From Secundilactobacillus folii (GTDB lineage Bacteria > Bacillota > Bacilli > Lactobacillales > Lactobacillaceae): DNA of 64,000 bases. The position numbers and the translations under genes are program-made. The stretch lies in NCBI RefSeq assembly GCF_009720675.1, contig NZ_WNJO01000009.1:35045-99044 (forward strand). Direction: 5' to 3'. Positions 9,112 through 18,515 of the stretch are shown piece by piece. Under the pieces are notes generated by a model. It did not search any database. It saw only the letters and a list, made by a program, of their open reading frames with translations, and was not told the DNA's origin. Position 1 is the stretch's first letter. Every line of letters begins with the position of its first letter.

Positions 9112-9382
9112 ATTTAAAATCGAAGTGCAGCACCTGTAAGGTACACAAATAGGCAATGGGGACCTATACTTTAACGGCTCTAAGATATCTGTTGTTGGTA
9201 GACAAGTTCTCTTGCCTATTAGCAATAGATATTTTTATTATATATTAGCAGACGCAAAAGGGGGCCTATAATATCTGTTGTTGGTAAGTTTTTCTTGCTC
9301 CCGGATTTAAAATTGAAGTGCAACATCTAGTAAAATATTTTAGGTACACAAATAGGCCATGGAGACCTACACTTTAAACATC
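9112..9382 (+). repeat. Duplicated IS30 left end
   Basis: Two copies of the same IS30 terminal sequence lie about 190 bases apart. The first is at 9112-9176 (TTTAAAATCGAAGTGCAGCA ... ACACAAATAGGCAATGG); the second, at about 9303-9380, leads directly into the intact transposase. The segment between them also holds a repeated ATATCTGTTGTTGGTA. This is the scar of an earlier IS30 insertion or a one-ended event next to the present copy. Confidence 0.7.
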
Positions 9383-10458
9383 GACGAATAAAGAAAGAAG
9401 CCTCTCCATGACCCAAGTAAATACTACCACCACTCGTACCTACCAACAACTGTCAGAAGCCGAAAGAGGCGCTAATCAAGCGTTTCATGAAGATCATTAT
9501 TCTATTCGTGAGATTGCTAAACGACTTCATCGAAGCCCTAGTACTATCAGTCGCGAACTCAAGCGTGGCACCGTTCGTCAGCTTAATTCAGATTATTTGC
9601 CTTACTACCAATATTACGCTGTTGCTGGTCAAGCTAACTATCTCAAACACCGTGCTAACTCTCATTCTAAAGGACTTTTACAGCGGTGCTGGTTGTTCTT
9701 TTCAATGCTCTGTAAAACGCTCAAAACGTATGTCCGCGTTGATAGTGTCGATAGCTTCGTTCACCGGTTTCGGCGTAATCATCCAGACAAGCCATGCCCC
9801 TCAACGCCAACCGTTTATCGGTACATCGACATGGGTCTGCTTGATTTGGATAATACTGACTTGCCAGCCAAGCTTCGACGACGTGTTAAAAGCACTCGTA
9901 AAGTCCATGCACGCGTGAATAAGAAAAACTTGGGAACTTCCATTGATGAACGCCCGGATTCCATCGATAATCGTCTAACATCTGGTGACTGGGAAGTCGA
10001 CCTAGTCAAAGGTAAGCGAATCACTAGTGAACCCGCTGTGATGACTTTGACTGAACGTTTGAGTCGCTTTGAAATTATCGTCAAAATTCCAGACTATCAC
10101 GCTGAAACCTGTCGTGACACTCTTCAAGCGATTCTTAATGAATACGGTACTGAGAAGTTTCACTCGATTACCTTTGACAACGGTAGTGAATTCTCCTTAA
10201 TGAACCAAGTTGATGGGACACAGATCTACTTCGCCCATCCTTACTCACCTTGGGAACGTGGCAGTAACGAGAATCAAAACGGCTTGATTCGAGAGTTTAT
10301 ACCCAAAGGTAAATCACTGCGTGCTTACAATGAACACTACATCGCTCAAGTTCAAGATGCTCTTAATCACCGTTTACGGAAATCCTTGAACTACCTGAGT
10401 GCTAGTGAAGCTTTTGAGTTCTTTTCACCGTTTCAATTAAAACTACGTTAAAAGCAAC
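9303..10458 (+). mobile_element. IS30-family insertion sequence, right end missing
   Basis: The left end (TTTAAAATTGAAGTGCAAC near 9305-9324) is followed by an intact transposase gene. Seven bases after its stop codon an IS66 element begins (10459), and no IS30 right inverted repeat is seen before or after that element. The right end was probably lost or displaced by the IS66 event. Confidence 0.75.
9408..10451 (+). CDS. IS30-family transposase
   Basis: A full-length 347-residue DDE transposase. The N-terminal helix-turn-helix is SIREIAKRLHRSPSTISREL. The integrase core holds SGDWEVDLVKGK, SITFDNGSEF and HPYSPWERGSNENQNGLIRE, which supply the first Asp, second Asp and Glu region. The C-terminus has LNHRLRKSLNYLSASEAF. 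It acts on the IS ends by cut-and-paste through a circle intermediate, as known for the family. The start ATG at 9408 has only a weak purine-rich site upstream, usual for IS genes. This is the only IS30 transposase in the window with no visible lesion, although its element lacks a recognisable right end. Confidence 0.92.
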   Translation: MTQVNTTTTRTYQQLSEAERGANQAFHEDHYSIREIAKRLHRSPSTISRELKRGTVRQLNSDYLPYYQYYAVAGQANYLKHRANSHSKGLLQRCWLFFSMLCKTLKTYVRVDSVDSFVHRFRRNHPDKPCPSTPTVYRYIDMGLLDLDNTDLPAKLRRRVKSTRKVHARVNKKNLGTSIDERPDSIDNRLTSGDWEVDLVKGKRITSEPAVMTLTERLSRFEIIVKIPDYHAETCRDTLQAILNEYGTEKFHSITFDNGSEFSLMNQVDGTQIYFAHPYSPWERGSNENQNGLIREFIPKGKSLRAYNEHYIAQVQDALNHRLRKSLNYLSASEAFEFFSPFQLKLR

Positions 10459-10485
10459 GTAAGCACACTACAACCGGACGTATTG

Positions 10486-10536
10486 AAACACAAAACGGAC
10501 TTCCTCATAATTGAGGTAGTCCGTTTTGTGTTTTAT
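10486..10536. terminator. Strong bidirectional hairpin at the IS66 end
   Basis: ACACAAAACGGACT pairs perfectly with AGTCCGTTTTGTGT across a 16-base loop and is flanked by T-rich DNA. It lies just inside the IS66 left repeat after the tnpC stop codon, and would stop transcripts leaving the IS66 operon as well as those arriving from the IS30 gene. Confidence 0.8.
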
Positions 10537-10544
10537 TCGGCTAC

Positions 10545-12064
10545 TCATAAGGGCTCAGGCTCATAATTCCATGGTAAACAAGCCTCCAGTTGTGCTTCTT
10601 TTGCGAAAGTTGGCAACTGTGACACAGTTTTTAGTAAATATTCCATGTAATCACGAGGCTTAACGCCGTTCGCTTTGGCACTTTGAATCAACGTCATCCA
10701 GATGGCATTGGCCTCAGCACCCTTGGGGTTGGTAGAAAATAACCAGTTCTTGCGCCCAATGACATAGCTTTTCACATTGCGTTCCGAGGCATTATTGGTG
10801 AAATCTAATTCACCGAAGTTCAGCACCTGATTCAAGGCCGTCCGCTGGCCAAGCGCGTACGCGATGGCCTTCCTTAAGCGACTGTTGGCGTATAGATCAG
10901 TTGATTCACACCAAGCCCAGAATGCTTCGATCAAAGGCTTCAACTTGGATCGGTGAAGTTGAAGCCGTTCGGTGCTAGGTAATCCCTGCCATTGCCGCTC
11001 CCAATTAAACATTTCCGTGATCAGCGTTAATCCTTTAGAAGTCTTGAAGTGATGTGGATCAACGTGAGCTTCATCGAAAAATTTACGCCGGACATGTGCC
11101 CAACACCCACTTCGAATGACTGAATCCGCTACTCGGTTATAGCCCTGATACCCATCACATTGGAGGACACCAGTAAAGTTACGATATAGTTTTTGGGCTA
11201 CCGCTCCAGCTCGACTCGCTGAATAATAGTAGAACACCATTTGGTGTTCTACCTGACGAATCGTACGAGCTAACCAGATATATGATTTACTGGTGGCCGC
11301 CTTACCAGGCTCGCGTAGAACCTGATAGGGCGTTTCATCACCCTGTAAAAACTGCTGAGCCATCAAGCGTTCATGTAGTAATTGGTAGACCGGCTTGATT
11401 ATTTCGACACCCTTAATCATCCAGTTAGCCATACATTGATCACTGATATCAATTCCCTGATGCTGCCAATAATTTCTTTGGCGATACAGTGGTACACCTA
11501 ATTCATACTTGAAATAGGCGATCTCAGTGACCATCGATGGTGACGCTAAACTATGCGCCAGCAGTGATTGGGGTGCATGACCATGATAAAAATGGCTATC
11601 ACCATCTAACTGTTCACAGTCAACGCATTTGTAGGTGGCCTCATAGATATCTTCTACGTAATGGTGGGCTGGAATACTGATAAGTTGCTGATGTTTAAAC
11701 TGTTTACCGACTCGCACTAATTCATGCCCATACTCACAATGCTGGTCAGGCTTATCAATCACGACTTCTTTATGTGGTAAGTTGGCAGTATTAACTTCAA
11801 CACGTTTTCGCCGTGGACGTCTTTCAATAGTACCGACTGACGTCGGGACTTCGCTTTGTTCACCAGTCTGCTCTGGTTTCATGAAAGGATCGTCTTTGAA
11901 TAGCGAGGTTTGATTAGGATCACCTAGCTTCTCTGACTGATGACCATATAATTTACGGGTCAGGTAAGCTACCGTTCAGACAGCTCCTCAATCTGCTTAA
12001 GTAGTTGTTGATTTTGTTTGAGTGCTTGCGCCAAGAGTCCTTCCGTCGTTGCCAAACATACCAC
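10545..12064 (-). pseudogene. tnpC: IS66 transposase TnpC, frameshifted near its N-terminus
   Basis: The long part (10545-11882 and upstream) is typical TnpC: a zinc-binding-like region with CVDCEQ, then the catalytic core (MKGVEIIKPVYQ, FLQGDETPYQVL, LQCDGYQGYN, GCWAHVRRKF) and the C-terminal SAKANGVKPRDYMEYLL. The leucine-zipper N-terminus (LLAQALKQNQQLLKQIEEL) is in another frame. That frame meets TAG at about 11969-11971, where the continuation YLTRKLYGHQSEK lies in the next frame. A single-base loss at about 11970-11975 explains this. Either the transposase is inactive or the base is a sequence error. The start is uncertain (GTG/TTG near 12055-12064). Confidence 0.8.
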
Positions 12065-12102
12065 CACCGTTCGTTTATGTGTTGATATGATTTTACTACG
12101 AG

Positions 12103-12465
12103 TTAACCAGATTGCCTACTACTTTTTGGTGGCGTAATTTGCTGAATGGAAGATTCCAACGCCCAACCTGAAAGTAATCGGGTTAGTTGTTTGGTATGCA
12201 GCCTTTTAACTTCATTTTGATTAGTTGGCCATTGAATCCGACCATTATCAATTCGTTTATACAACAATAAAAAGCCATCACCATCCCAATACAACGCTTT
12301 GTAGCGATCCTTGCGGGTCCCACAAAACATGAACAGCGATTTATCGTATGGGTCTAGTTCGTATTGTTCAGTGACAACTCGGGCTAATCCGTCAATGCCA
12401 CGACGGAGATCGGTTTTGCCACAAACTAGATAGATACCGTTCAGTTTGCGAACGTCAATTAACAT
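12103..12465 (-). CDS. tnpB: IS66 accessory protein TnpB
   Basis: A 120-residue protein of the IS66 Orf2 family: VCGKTDLRRGIDGLARVV at residues 15-32, SLFMFCGTRKDRYKALYWDG at 43-62, and LLYKRIDNGRIQWP. The family is required for IS66 transposition together with TnpA and TnpC; its exact role is unknown. The start codon overlaps the end of tnpA by 11 bases, giving translational coupling as usual for these elements. Confidence 0.9.
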   Translation of the reverse strand: MLIDVRKLNGIYLVCGKTDLRRGIDGLARVVTEQYELDPYDKSLFMFCGTRKDRYKALYWDGDGFLLLYKRIDNGRIQWPTNQNEVKRLHTKQLTRLLSGWALESSIQQITPPKSSRQSG

Positions 12466-12637
12466 CGTTAAACACCGCCTTTAGGAGGGCATCCAGAATA
12501 TAGCCATTAACGTAGTTGTAAACGACTAACGATTTATTCTCACTCAATCGCATTTGAAAAGCCTTGGTAGGCGTAGTTGGTTTACTCGACTTAGGTTGAT
12601 CCAGTTTAATTTGAACCACATCTTGAAGTTTAGTCAT
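12455..12637 (-). CDS. tnpA: IS66 TnpA-like protein
   Basis: A short 60-residue first gene of the IS66 operon, with GAGGTG 7 bases upstream of the ATG. The sequence (QMRLSENKSLVVYNYVNGYI) fits the short Firmicute version of IS66 Orf1. Assignment rests mainly on position: directly before and overlapping tnpB inside the element. Confidence 0.75.
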   Translation of the reverse strand: MTKLQDVVQIKLDQPKSSKPTTPTKAFQMRLSENKSLVVYNYVNGYILDALLKAVFNDVN

Positions 12638-12844
12638 AAAAAATCACCTCATCATAATTGATAAGATGATCATACTGCTCTGTTAAGTGCATTTATAGAC
12701 GTTCGGTTGTACTGTGCTTACATACGATCTTGTAGACCATTATCCTAATCAAACTCAGCAGTCTGTTGCTTAATGGGCCAATTTGACGCTCGAGCTAAAA
12801 GCTCATGAAAGTTGACGACCTCAACCTCAATTTGAGTATACAAA

Positions 12845-12884
12845 AAGAAGTATCAAAATTACCGTCGTAATTTTGATACTTCTA
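12845..12884. terminator. Perfect hairpin between IS66 and the S-layer gene
   Basis: AGAAGTATCAAAATTAC and its exact complement flank a 4-base loop, with A-rich and T-containing sides. It lies outside the IS66 end and could stop transcription in either direction. Confidence 0.65.
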
Positions 12885-12944
12885 CTTTAGGATATTTGAC
12901 GAAGAGCCTTAAAAATTACTTTTCAACACCATTTGACAAAGAGC

Positions 12945-12985
12945 CAAAAAAAGATTGAATCAACTAAAGATTCAATCTTGAAAAA
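12945..12985 (-). terminator. Terminator of the S-layer gene
   Basis: On the minus strand, AAGATTGAATC, a 7-base loop and GATTCAATCTT are followed by seven T. It is placed about 45 bases after the S-layer stop codon. Confidence 0.85.
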
Positions 12986-13028
12986 GTTCTTATTAAACGG
13001 AGAACTTTTATTCTATATATTTAACTCA

Positions 13029-14441
13029 TTAAGCAAATGGATTACCTTGGTTAGTGGTACTACCAGTTGAAGTAGATGGTGTAGTTACTTCAACTCTAGT
13101 TGCATTGTATTGTGCTTCAAATGGCGTACCAAATGTACCAGCCTTTGCAGATGCTGGAGTCAATACATATTGGTAAGTCTTGGTTGCATCAGTACCATCA
13201 GTACCATCACCCTTAAATGTAGGCGACTTAAGTTCTTTATAGTATGAGCTACCGTTTAAGAATGCTAGAGCTTGATCAGCAGTAAATGACTCACCCTCAG
13301 TACCCGCAAATAAGGTTGTTTCACCATTAGTAGGTGCAATAACTTTAAATTGAGCAGCACTCTCACTAGGTTCAGTAGTATCAGATACAGCAGTAATAGT
13401 CTTGGTATTGGCAATTGAACCATCATAGCTTACATATGCTGTAACCTTTGAAGTCTTCTGTGTGTTCTTAGTAGCATACAGTGTCACAGTAGAACCAGCC
13501 TTAACATTACTTAAAGCATTAACGGAATCACCTGGATTAACTGTGTAACCCTTGCCTTTTAATGCAGTTGTTGTAGCATCTTGCAAGCCTTTACTTACAC
13601 TACCATTTGCGTATACATCACCTGTTACATCGCTACCACTGCCCTTAGCAGAAGTTGTTGTGTAGTTAAAACTTGTAACTACAGAACCAGTTGCGACATC
13701 CTTAACATCAACCTTAACTTGAGTGTCGGCGTTCAAAGCACTGTCGTCTTTAACGTTTGAAGCCTTTACCCAAGTACCAACAGCTGGATCAGTAGTACTA
13801 CCATTTACAGTAGCAACCTTGTACCAGGTGTCACCTTCACGTGAAGTTTGGGTAGTAGCACTGAATGTAAGCTTTTCGTTTGCATATGAACTAGTGCTTG
13901 TAACTGCCTTTGAACGACCAACTTTATATTGAGCATAAGCAGGACTAGTATAGAATAAATCGTTCTTAGTTGCTGAAGTTGTGCCAGTCAAAGTAAATGT
14001 TGAAGTGTTGTTAGTTTGATCCTTAGTGGTTGCGTATGATGCAACACCACCGTTAAATGCGGTCTTGCTGGTACCACCATAAACCCAGCCGCGGTATGCA
14101 CCATCAAATGATACAACCTTGTAGTAAACTGAGCCACGGTTAGTAGTAGCAACACGGTATGCACGGAAGTTAGCTGAACCATTCTTAGAAGTGCTTAACT
14201 TCTTAGCAGTGGTAGTAGATGCAACAACCTTAGCACCCTTCAAAGTACCGGCCTTAGTATAAACGGCATTGGTACCAGTTAAAGTAACGTTACGGTCTGT
14301 AGCGGCCGTGGTCAAAGTAGCATTTGATGTTACTTTGGCATAAGTCTTAGCTGAAGCATTAGTTGTGGCTGCACCGGCAGCGGCAACGAATGAGACGGCA
14401 GCTAAGCCTAAATAAAGAGATTTCTTTAAACTTGCTTGCAT
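13029..14441 (-). CDS. slp: S-layer protein precursor, Levilactobacillus brevis type
   Basis: A 470-residue secreted protein. Signal peptide MQASLKKSLYLGLAAVSFVA with cleavage near ASA-K is followed by the N-terminal domain typical of the L. brevis/hilgardii S-layer group (DRNVTLTGTNAVYTKAGTLK, FRAYRVATTNRGSVYYKVVS, YRGWVYGG), which attaches to the cell wall. The remainder is Thr/Ser/Val-rich beta-type repeats with few charged residues, the self-assembling part. It is expected to form a crystalline array on the cell surface. The start at 14441 is fixed by GGAGG 8 bases upstream; a longer frame has no support. A strong promoter and terminator frame it as a monocistronic gene. Confidence 0.88.
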   Translation of the reverse strand: MQASLKKSLYLGLAAVSFVAAAGAATTNASAKTYAKVTSNATLTTAATDRNVTLTGTNAVYTKAGTLKGAKVVASTTTAKKLSTSKNGSANFRAYRVATTNRGSVYYKVVSFDGAYRGWVYGGTSKTAFNGGVASYATTKDQTNNTSTFTLTGTTSATKNDLFYTSPAYAQYKVGRSKAVTSTSSYANEKLTFSATTQTSREGDTWYKVATVNGSTTDPAVGTWVKASNVKDDSALNADTQVKVDVKDVATGSVVTSFNYTTTSAKGSGSDVTGDVYANGSVSKGLQDATTTALKGKGYTVNPGDSVNALSNVKAGSTVTLYATKNTQKTSKVTAYVSYDGSIANTKTITAVSDTTEPSESAAQFKVIAPTNGETTLFAGTEGESFTADQALAFLNGSSYYKELKSPTFKGDGTDGTDATKTYQYVLTPASAKAGTFGTPFEAQYNATRVEVTTPSTSTGSTTNQGNPFA

Positions 14442-14488
14442 GTGTAATTCCTCCAAACATATATTTATGTAACTCACCAAGCAATAAC

Positions 14489-14517
14489 AGTATACACAAT
14501 ATTCAACCAGATGTTAA
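14489..14517 (-). promoter_or_regulatory. Promoter of the S-layer gene
   Basis: On the minus strand TTAACA (14512-14517), a 17-base spacer and TATACT (14489-14494) make a near-consensus sigma-A promoter about 50 bases before the S-layer start. This gives a short leader with a GGAGG site. Confidence 0.7.
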
Positions 14518-15130
14518 GTAATTTAATGACAAACACCATCAATTAAACATTGCATATCGAGTTCCTCGCTCTATGGTCGAGTATAGCCCACTCAATTTTT
14601 CGTTTCAAGAAAACGGCTCCATTTGTTGTTGACTTGCAATAATTTTATCAATTTGAAACAATTCCGTAATATAGTTAAAGCCCTGGTGGCAACATGTTTT
14701 AGGCTTCACTAATACCATATAATGCATTATATTCTGTAATATTAAGACGTCATCATATTCATTCGCTTGACGCAGTTAAGCCTGTCTTCTCGATTGTTAA
14801 AGACCCTTAATTTTTAGTAATCCCTATCTAAAATTTTTTGATCGAAAAATTGATAATTGAAGTGGAAAGGGGAAAAATAAAAAGCCCACAACCGGAGTCT
14901 TTTTAAAATAAAATCACCACAACAACACTTACAAAGAAAACTCGAATGAATCTATACAAACATCTGACCCTAAAAAATTTGAAGAGATTCTTAAAGAAGT
15001 AAGTTTTGATAATACTTTTAGTCGTTAATGCCGAAAATATTGGCGATTTTAAGAGTATTGTCAGTCCTGGAATTCCTCGCAATGCGGTTGGCATGCCTAC
15101 TCTACGGTAGATAGAATAAGCTTGGTCTCA
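14518..15130. other. Region upstream of the S-layer gene, no genes seen
   Basis: About 600 AT-rich bases. No frame with a ribosome site is convincing. The segment 14880-15120 contains a weak minus-strand frame rich in Phe and Lys with no start signal, which I do not accept. The right side grades into an IS30 remnant. Confidence 0.45.
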
Positions 15131-15149
15131 AATATTCCGCGAGCACTCT

Positions 15150-15935
15150 GTTCATCATCGGATTCTAGCGGACAATTCAATCACTAAAAACATCATCCGC
15201 TATATCGTTGACCTACACTGGGTTACTGAACAGATTTCAGGACGACTTAGACAGACAACAATTCAACGTACATTAGTTATTCAGCTATCTATAGTAGCGT
15301 GTTATCTACGGCCATAATCTCTGTGTGCCGCTTAAAAGTTGAGTTGCCCATGAGTTAACCCCTATTAGCTACATCACCGTAAAATGTACAAAGTTAAAGG
15401 AATTTCTAACGAGCATTGTGTTTACTTTAATGATGTACCAGGCATTTATGAACGACCAATTCGGCAAAAGATCGAAGCTATTACAACCCTTGGAAGGTGG
15501 CACGTTACGCGGTGAACATGAACGTCCAACATCATTCAAGCTCGGTGATTAAAGAGCACACTTCCTGTTATCTATAGGATTATCAAGATTGACTGATAAC
15601 AGTGTTAAAACTCAATGGCCAGACTATTTGGTGTTCAACCAAGTACTCGTGTCGGAACAATTACCCCAAATCGTGGAACAGAATTCTCCTGTTATCATGC
15701 ACAGGCGCGTGAGTTAGATAATAAGATCTTTTCCTGAGCCCGCATGTGTCTCAATCCCGCATATCAGCCGTCTGATTCACAAGTGTTTTTCGAAGAACAC
15801 GGGCTTAAATCTACAGAGTGACGAAAAAGTTGCGTCTGTCGCTGAACAGCTTAATAACATACTCCGCAAGCCCTTATGTTGGCAAAAACTATCTGAGGTT
15901 TATTTAGATAAAAAAGTTGCACTCGAGTTGACAAT
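15150..15935 (+). pseudogene. Heavily decayed IS30-family element
   Basis: Broken plus-strand pieces match IS30 transposase in order: YIVDLHWVTEQISGRLRQ (about 15200), RPIRQKIEAITTLGRW (about 15450), TPNRGTEFSCYHAQARELD (about 15660) and LNNILRKPLCWQKLSEV (about 15850). They are separated by many stops and frame changes. The right end keeps the IS30 inverted-repeat core GTTGCACTCGAGTTGACAATTT near 15918. This is a third, old IS30 insertion. Confidence 0.75.
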
Positions 15936-15938
15936 TTG

Positions 15939-16274
15939 TCAGTTAAAAATCACATCTATATTCTTTCCAGAGTTGTCATTTCTTTCGCTCATAGGTGTAA
16001 TTGTGATCAGCATTTTTTCATTGAATCTATCAGGATCTTCTTTCCCACTTTTTGTTTTTAAATACATCTTTTTTAATTTATTCTGAACATTATGATTGAA
16101 TTCATCCACTGAAAAACTATATGCAGGATCCCCAGTCTTCTGATGTAGTTCTTGAACTAATTCTTGCATGTGGGTAGATTCTGATTCTACACTGACTCTA
16201 TTAACCTCCTTTTCAATTTCACGCGGAAGGAAAAAGTCGTTATTAATTATTATTTCATCAACTATTGCTATCAT
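15939..16274 (-). CDS. Hypothetical protein, possibly truncated
   Basis: A 111-residue hydrophilic protein from an ATG at 16274 (weak AGGA upstream), or 121 residues from a TTG at 16304. It has no signal peptide, membrane segment or known motif; it is rich in Glu, Lys and Asn and probably helical (LPREIEKEVNRVSVESEST). Its 3' end adjoins the end of the decayed IS30 element, so it may be a gene cut by that insertion. I do not recognise it, and its reality is uncertain. Confidence 0.4.
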   Translation of the reverse strand: MIAIVDEIIINNDFFLPREIEKEVNRVSVESESTHMQELVQELHQKTGDPAYSFSVDEFNHNVQNKLKKMYLKTKSGKEDPDRFNEKMLITITPMSERNDNSGKNIDVIFN

Positions 16275-16304
16275 ATCATTCCTAGACTTCTGTTCATTAG
16301 GCAA

Positions 16305-16860
16305 AACTATTCACAGCTTTCTTTAAATATTTGTATTGAACCACAACCAATTATACACCATTTTATACTGATTGCCCTAAAAATTAAGAGTTTATGGGTC
16401 TAAGCTCTCGATCCAAGTACGACTCACGGGAGAAATCAAACAGATAACTAGCTTTTTAATATGGCTTCAAAAAGTTCAATGACGATTGCTTAGTCAAGAG
16501 TTAGATACAGTTCTTGATCCAAAACGTCTTGAAGAATAACTAGCGGGCTTTGGGAATGCTGTTATGAAGAATTTTACTATTCTTGACAAAATGATGCTAG
16601 ACACGGAAAAGTCTTTATAGGGCTTTACAGTTTTAAATGAGCCTTAAATTTCATACTTTTCTTCTGTATTGGGTTGTTCATAATTCTTGGGGTGCTTATT
16701 CTTTGACTTGATTATAGAAATGTACTTTTTAGGCTTTAGCGAACTTAGTTTAAGCCAACATTTTTTTATTTTGAGCTGTTGCACTCAGATTTTAAATTCG
16801 GGGAATACTTAATTTTGTTTTTTTAACATAGCTGATAACTAGAATCTGCAATAAATTAAA
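16305..16860. other. Degenerate sequence with a lone IS30 end
   Basis: About 550 bases. A plus-strand frame with stops reads QELDTVLDPKRLEE, then LAGFGNAVMKNFTILDKMML (16490-16620), perhaps the remains of a gene I cannot identify. Near 16780-16810 an IS30-type end (GTTGCACTCAGATTTTAAATTC) stands alone. Nothing intact is visible. Confidence 0.5.
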
Positions 16861-16864
16861 AAGT

Positions 16865-16916
16865 GAAGTGCCTCATAATAGTTAGGTTATGTCTAACTAA
16901 TTATGAGGCACTTCAA
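16865..16916. terminator. Long perfect hairpin after the GH3 gene
   Basis: GAAGTGCCTCATAAT pairs with ATTATGAGGCACTTC, and inside it AGTTAG pairs with CTAACT. On the minus strand the stem is followed by several T. It is about 100 bases beyond the glycosidase stop codon and is the likely terminator of that gene. Confidence 0.75.
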
Positions 16917-17020
16917 AAGGCCAGCTAAATTATCGTTTTGAATGAAGTAACAAGCCTCCCCAAGCAATATCTAAATTTATTGACTAAATAACGAAATACT
17001 CTCCAACCAGTTAAAGAACA

Positions 17021-18139
17021 CTACACACGCATCCCCAATTTTTCCTTCATCACCAGAATCCGCCGCACACTAGCATCTACCTGTTTCATTGAGATCTGCT
17101 TCTTAGCGATAGCCCGCTTGATTTCTGGAATGCCCTTCTTGTAATCGCTAGTCAGTAGAACGTCATTGCCAGCTTTAAAAGCTAGCACATCTCGGTACAC
17201 GTGGTGCTTAGTGACGTAGTTGCCTACTGCACCCATTTGCAGGCTATCCGTCACAATCACACCCTTGAACCCAAGTGTATTTCGCAACAAGGACACATCC
17301 TTTTTCGACAAAGATGCTGGCCTATATGGATCCACTTTCTTTAGGATAATGTGAGTCACCATGATTGAGTCCACACCAGCATTAATACCTGCTTTAAATG
17401 GCAAAAAGTCCTTGGACTTAAAGCTGCTGAGTGAGCGGTTCACCACTGCTGTTCCCGTATGCGTATCAGCGGCAGAACCGTAACCCGGGAAGTGCTTGAG
17501 GCTGGCGCCCACTTGGTATCGCTGAATCGCTGGCACCACCTGCTTAATGTAGTTAGCAGTGGCCTTGTAAGACTTGCTGAAGGTTCGCGGATAGATGAAA
17601 TTACTGCTGTGGGTAGCAACATCCGCCACTGGCGCAAAGTCCCAATTGATTCCTAGATCCCGCATGTTTCTGGCCTGCAGCCGATAGATCTTGAGAACTT
17701 CCTTCATTCCGCCGTGTTGATAAGCTTGCCTTGGTGAATAGTAATAACTATGACCGGAAATCGCCTTGTTGGCACTTAAACGCGAAACGGTGCCGCCCTC
17801 TTGATCCGTGGAGATGAAAATTGGTACCTTAGCAACCTTTTGATAACCTCGCAGACGCGCTTTGAATGATGATCGGCTACCCACAAAGTTATTGCCCATC
17901 AAAATAATGCCACCTAAGTGATACTTTTTGATGTTAGCACGGGTAGCAGCGCTGTCGTTTGAAACCCCCGTCACAAACAACTGACCGATTTTCTCGTTTT
18001 CGGTCATGTGCTTAAGCCGGTAATCAATGCGTGACGTGGCGGTCGACTTCGCTTGCACCCGCTGTGTCATGAGGATCCCGGCAGTCAAGACAACCGCCCC
18101 TAATGATGCGCCCAGTGTGAATCGTCTCCATTTTCCCAT
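17021..18139 (-). CDS. Secreted glycoside hydrolase family 3, beta-N-acetylhexosaminidase type
   Basis: A 372-residue exported enzyme with an N-terminal signal or anchor segment (about 8-30) and a single GH3 barrel domain. NagZ-type motifs are clear: STDQEGG (about 110-116), KHFPGYG (about 215-221) followed by D225 and H227 of the mobile loop acting as acid/base, and VTDSLQMGA with the nucleophile Asp298. The size fits one-domain NagZ-like enzymes, which remove N-acetylglucosamine from muropeptides or related glycans. Because it is exported, it should act on wall fragments outside the cell. GGGAGA precedes the ATG. It is transcribed alone. Confidence 0.88.
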   Translation of the reverse strand: MGKWRRFTLGASLGAVVLTAGILMTQRVQAKSTATSRIDYRLKHMTENEKIGQLFVTGVSNDSAATRANIKKYHLGGIILMGNNFVGSRSSFKARLRGYQKVAKVPIFISTDQEGGTVSRLSANKAISGHSYYYSPRQAYQHGGMKEVLKIYRLQARNMRDLGINWDFAPVADVATHSSNFIYPRTFSKSYKATANYIKQVVPAIQRYQVGASLKHFPGYGSAADTHTGTAVVNRSLSSFKSKDFLPFKAGINAGVDSIMVTHIILKKVDPYRPASLSKKDVSLLRNTLGFKGVIVTDSLQMGAVGNYVTKHHVYRDVLAFKAGNDVLLTSDYKKGIPEIKRAIAKKQISMKQVDASVRRILVMKEKLGMRV

Positions 18140-18515
18140 GTAGTGAATCTCCCATCTATATTAAGATTAACTTTATTATATAATATGGGGATTCCATTTA
18201 ATAATGATTTTATTAGTTTTATGTGTATCAATTTTCGGGTGGCTATATTACTTGAAGACAAAGTGTTTTTGGTGGGCGAAGTTGCTGTGTTAGTTTTTCT
18301 GTCACATAATCTGGCACTTTTTAACTATAGTATGAACTCAAAATTTATGACTATCTGTGCTATACTCATCATTAAAATTAATAGATGACAACTTATCCAA
18401 GATTAGATGAATTTAGTTCATCTAAAGTAGGGAATAATATATCGGACAGGCTACTTAGCCTGCATTTAACACCCAATCATTCGACACCGCACACTAGCTA
18501 TAGGAGGTTCTCACC
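18140..18515. other. Divergent promoter region between GH3 and LysR genes
   Basis: About 375 bases. Reading toward the glycosidase there is a TATAAT-like box near 18180; toward the LysR gene only the ribosome site TAGGAGG at 18501-18507 is clear. No supported gene. Confidence 0.4.

Larger units (their letters stand above)
10459..12721 (-). mobile_element. IS66-family insertion sequence
   Basis: The element is bounded by inverted repeats GTAAGCAC-A(C/G)-TACAACCG-(G/A)-ACGT at 10459 and, inverted, ending at 12721. It carries the three IS66 genes on the minus strand in the order tnpA, tnpB, tnpC. The flanks (AAAGCAAC left, ATACGATC right) do not form the 8-bp duplication usual for the family, so recombination or loss has probably affected one side. 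Confidence 0.9.

Noticed and set aside
10451..12729. 8-bp target duplication of the IS66 element
   Set aside because: AAAGCAAC on the left and ATACGATC on the right do not match, so no duplication can be claimed.
14903..15094. 63-residue minus-strand frame
   Set aside because: No ribosome site and low-complexity Phe/Lys/Val content next to decayed IS DNA.
18143..18388. 81-residue plus-strand frame upstream of the LysR gene
   Set aside because: No ribosome site; a hydrophobic AT-rich frame in a promoter region.
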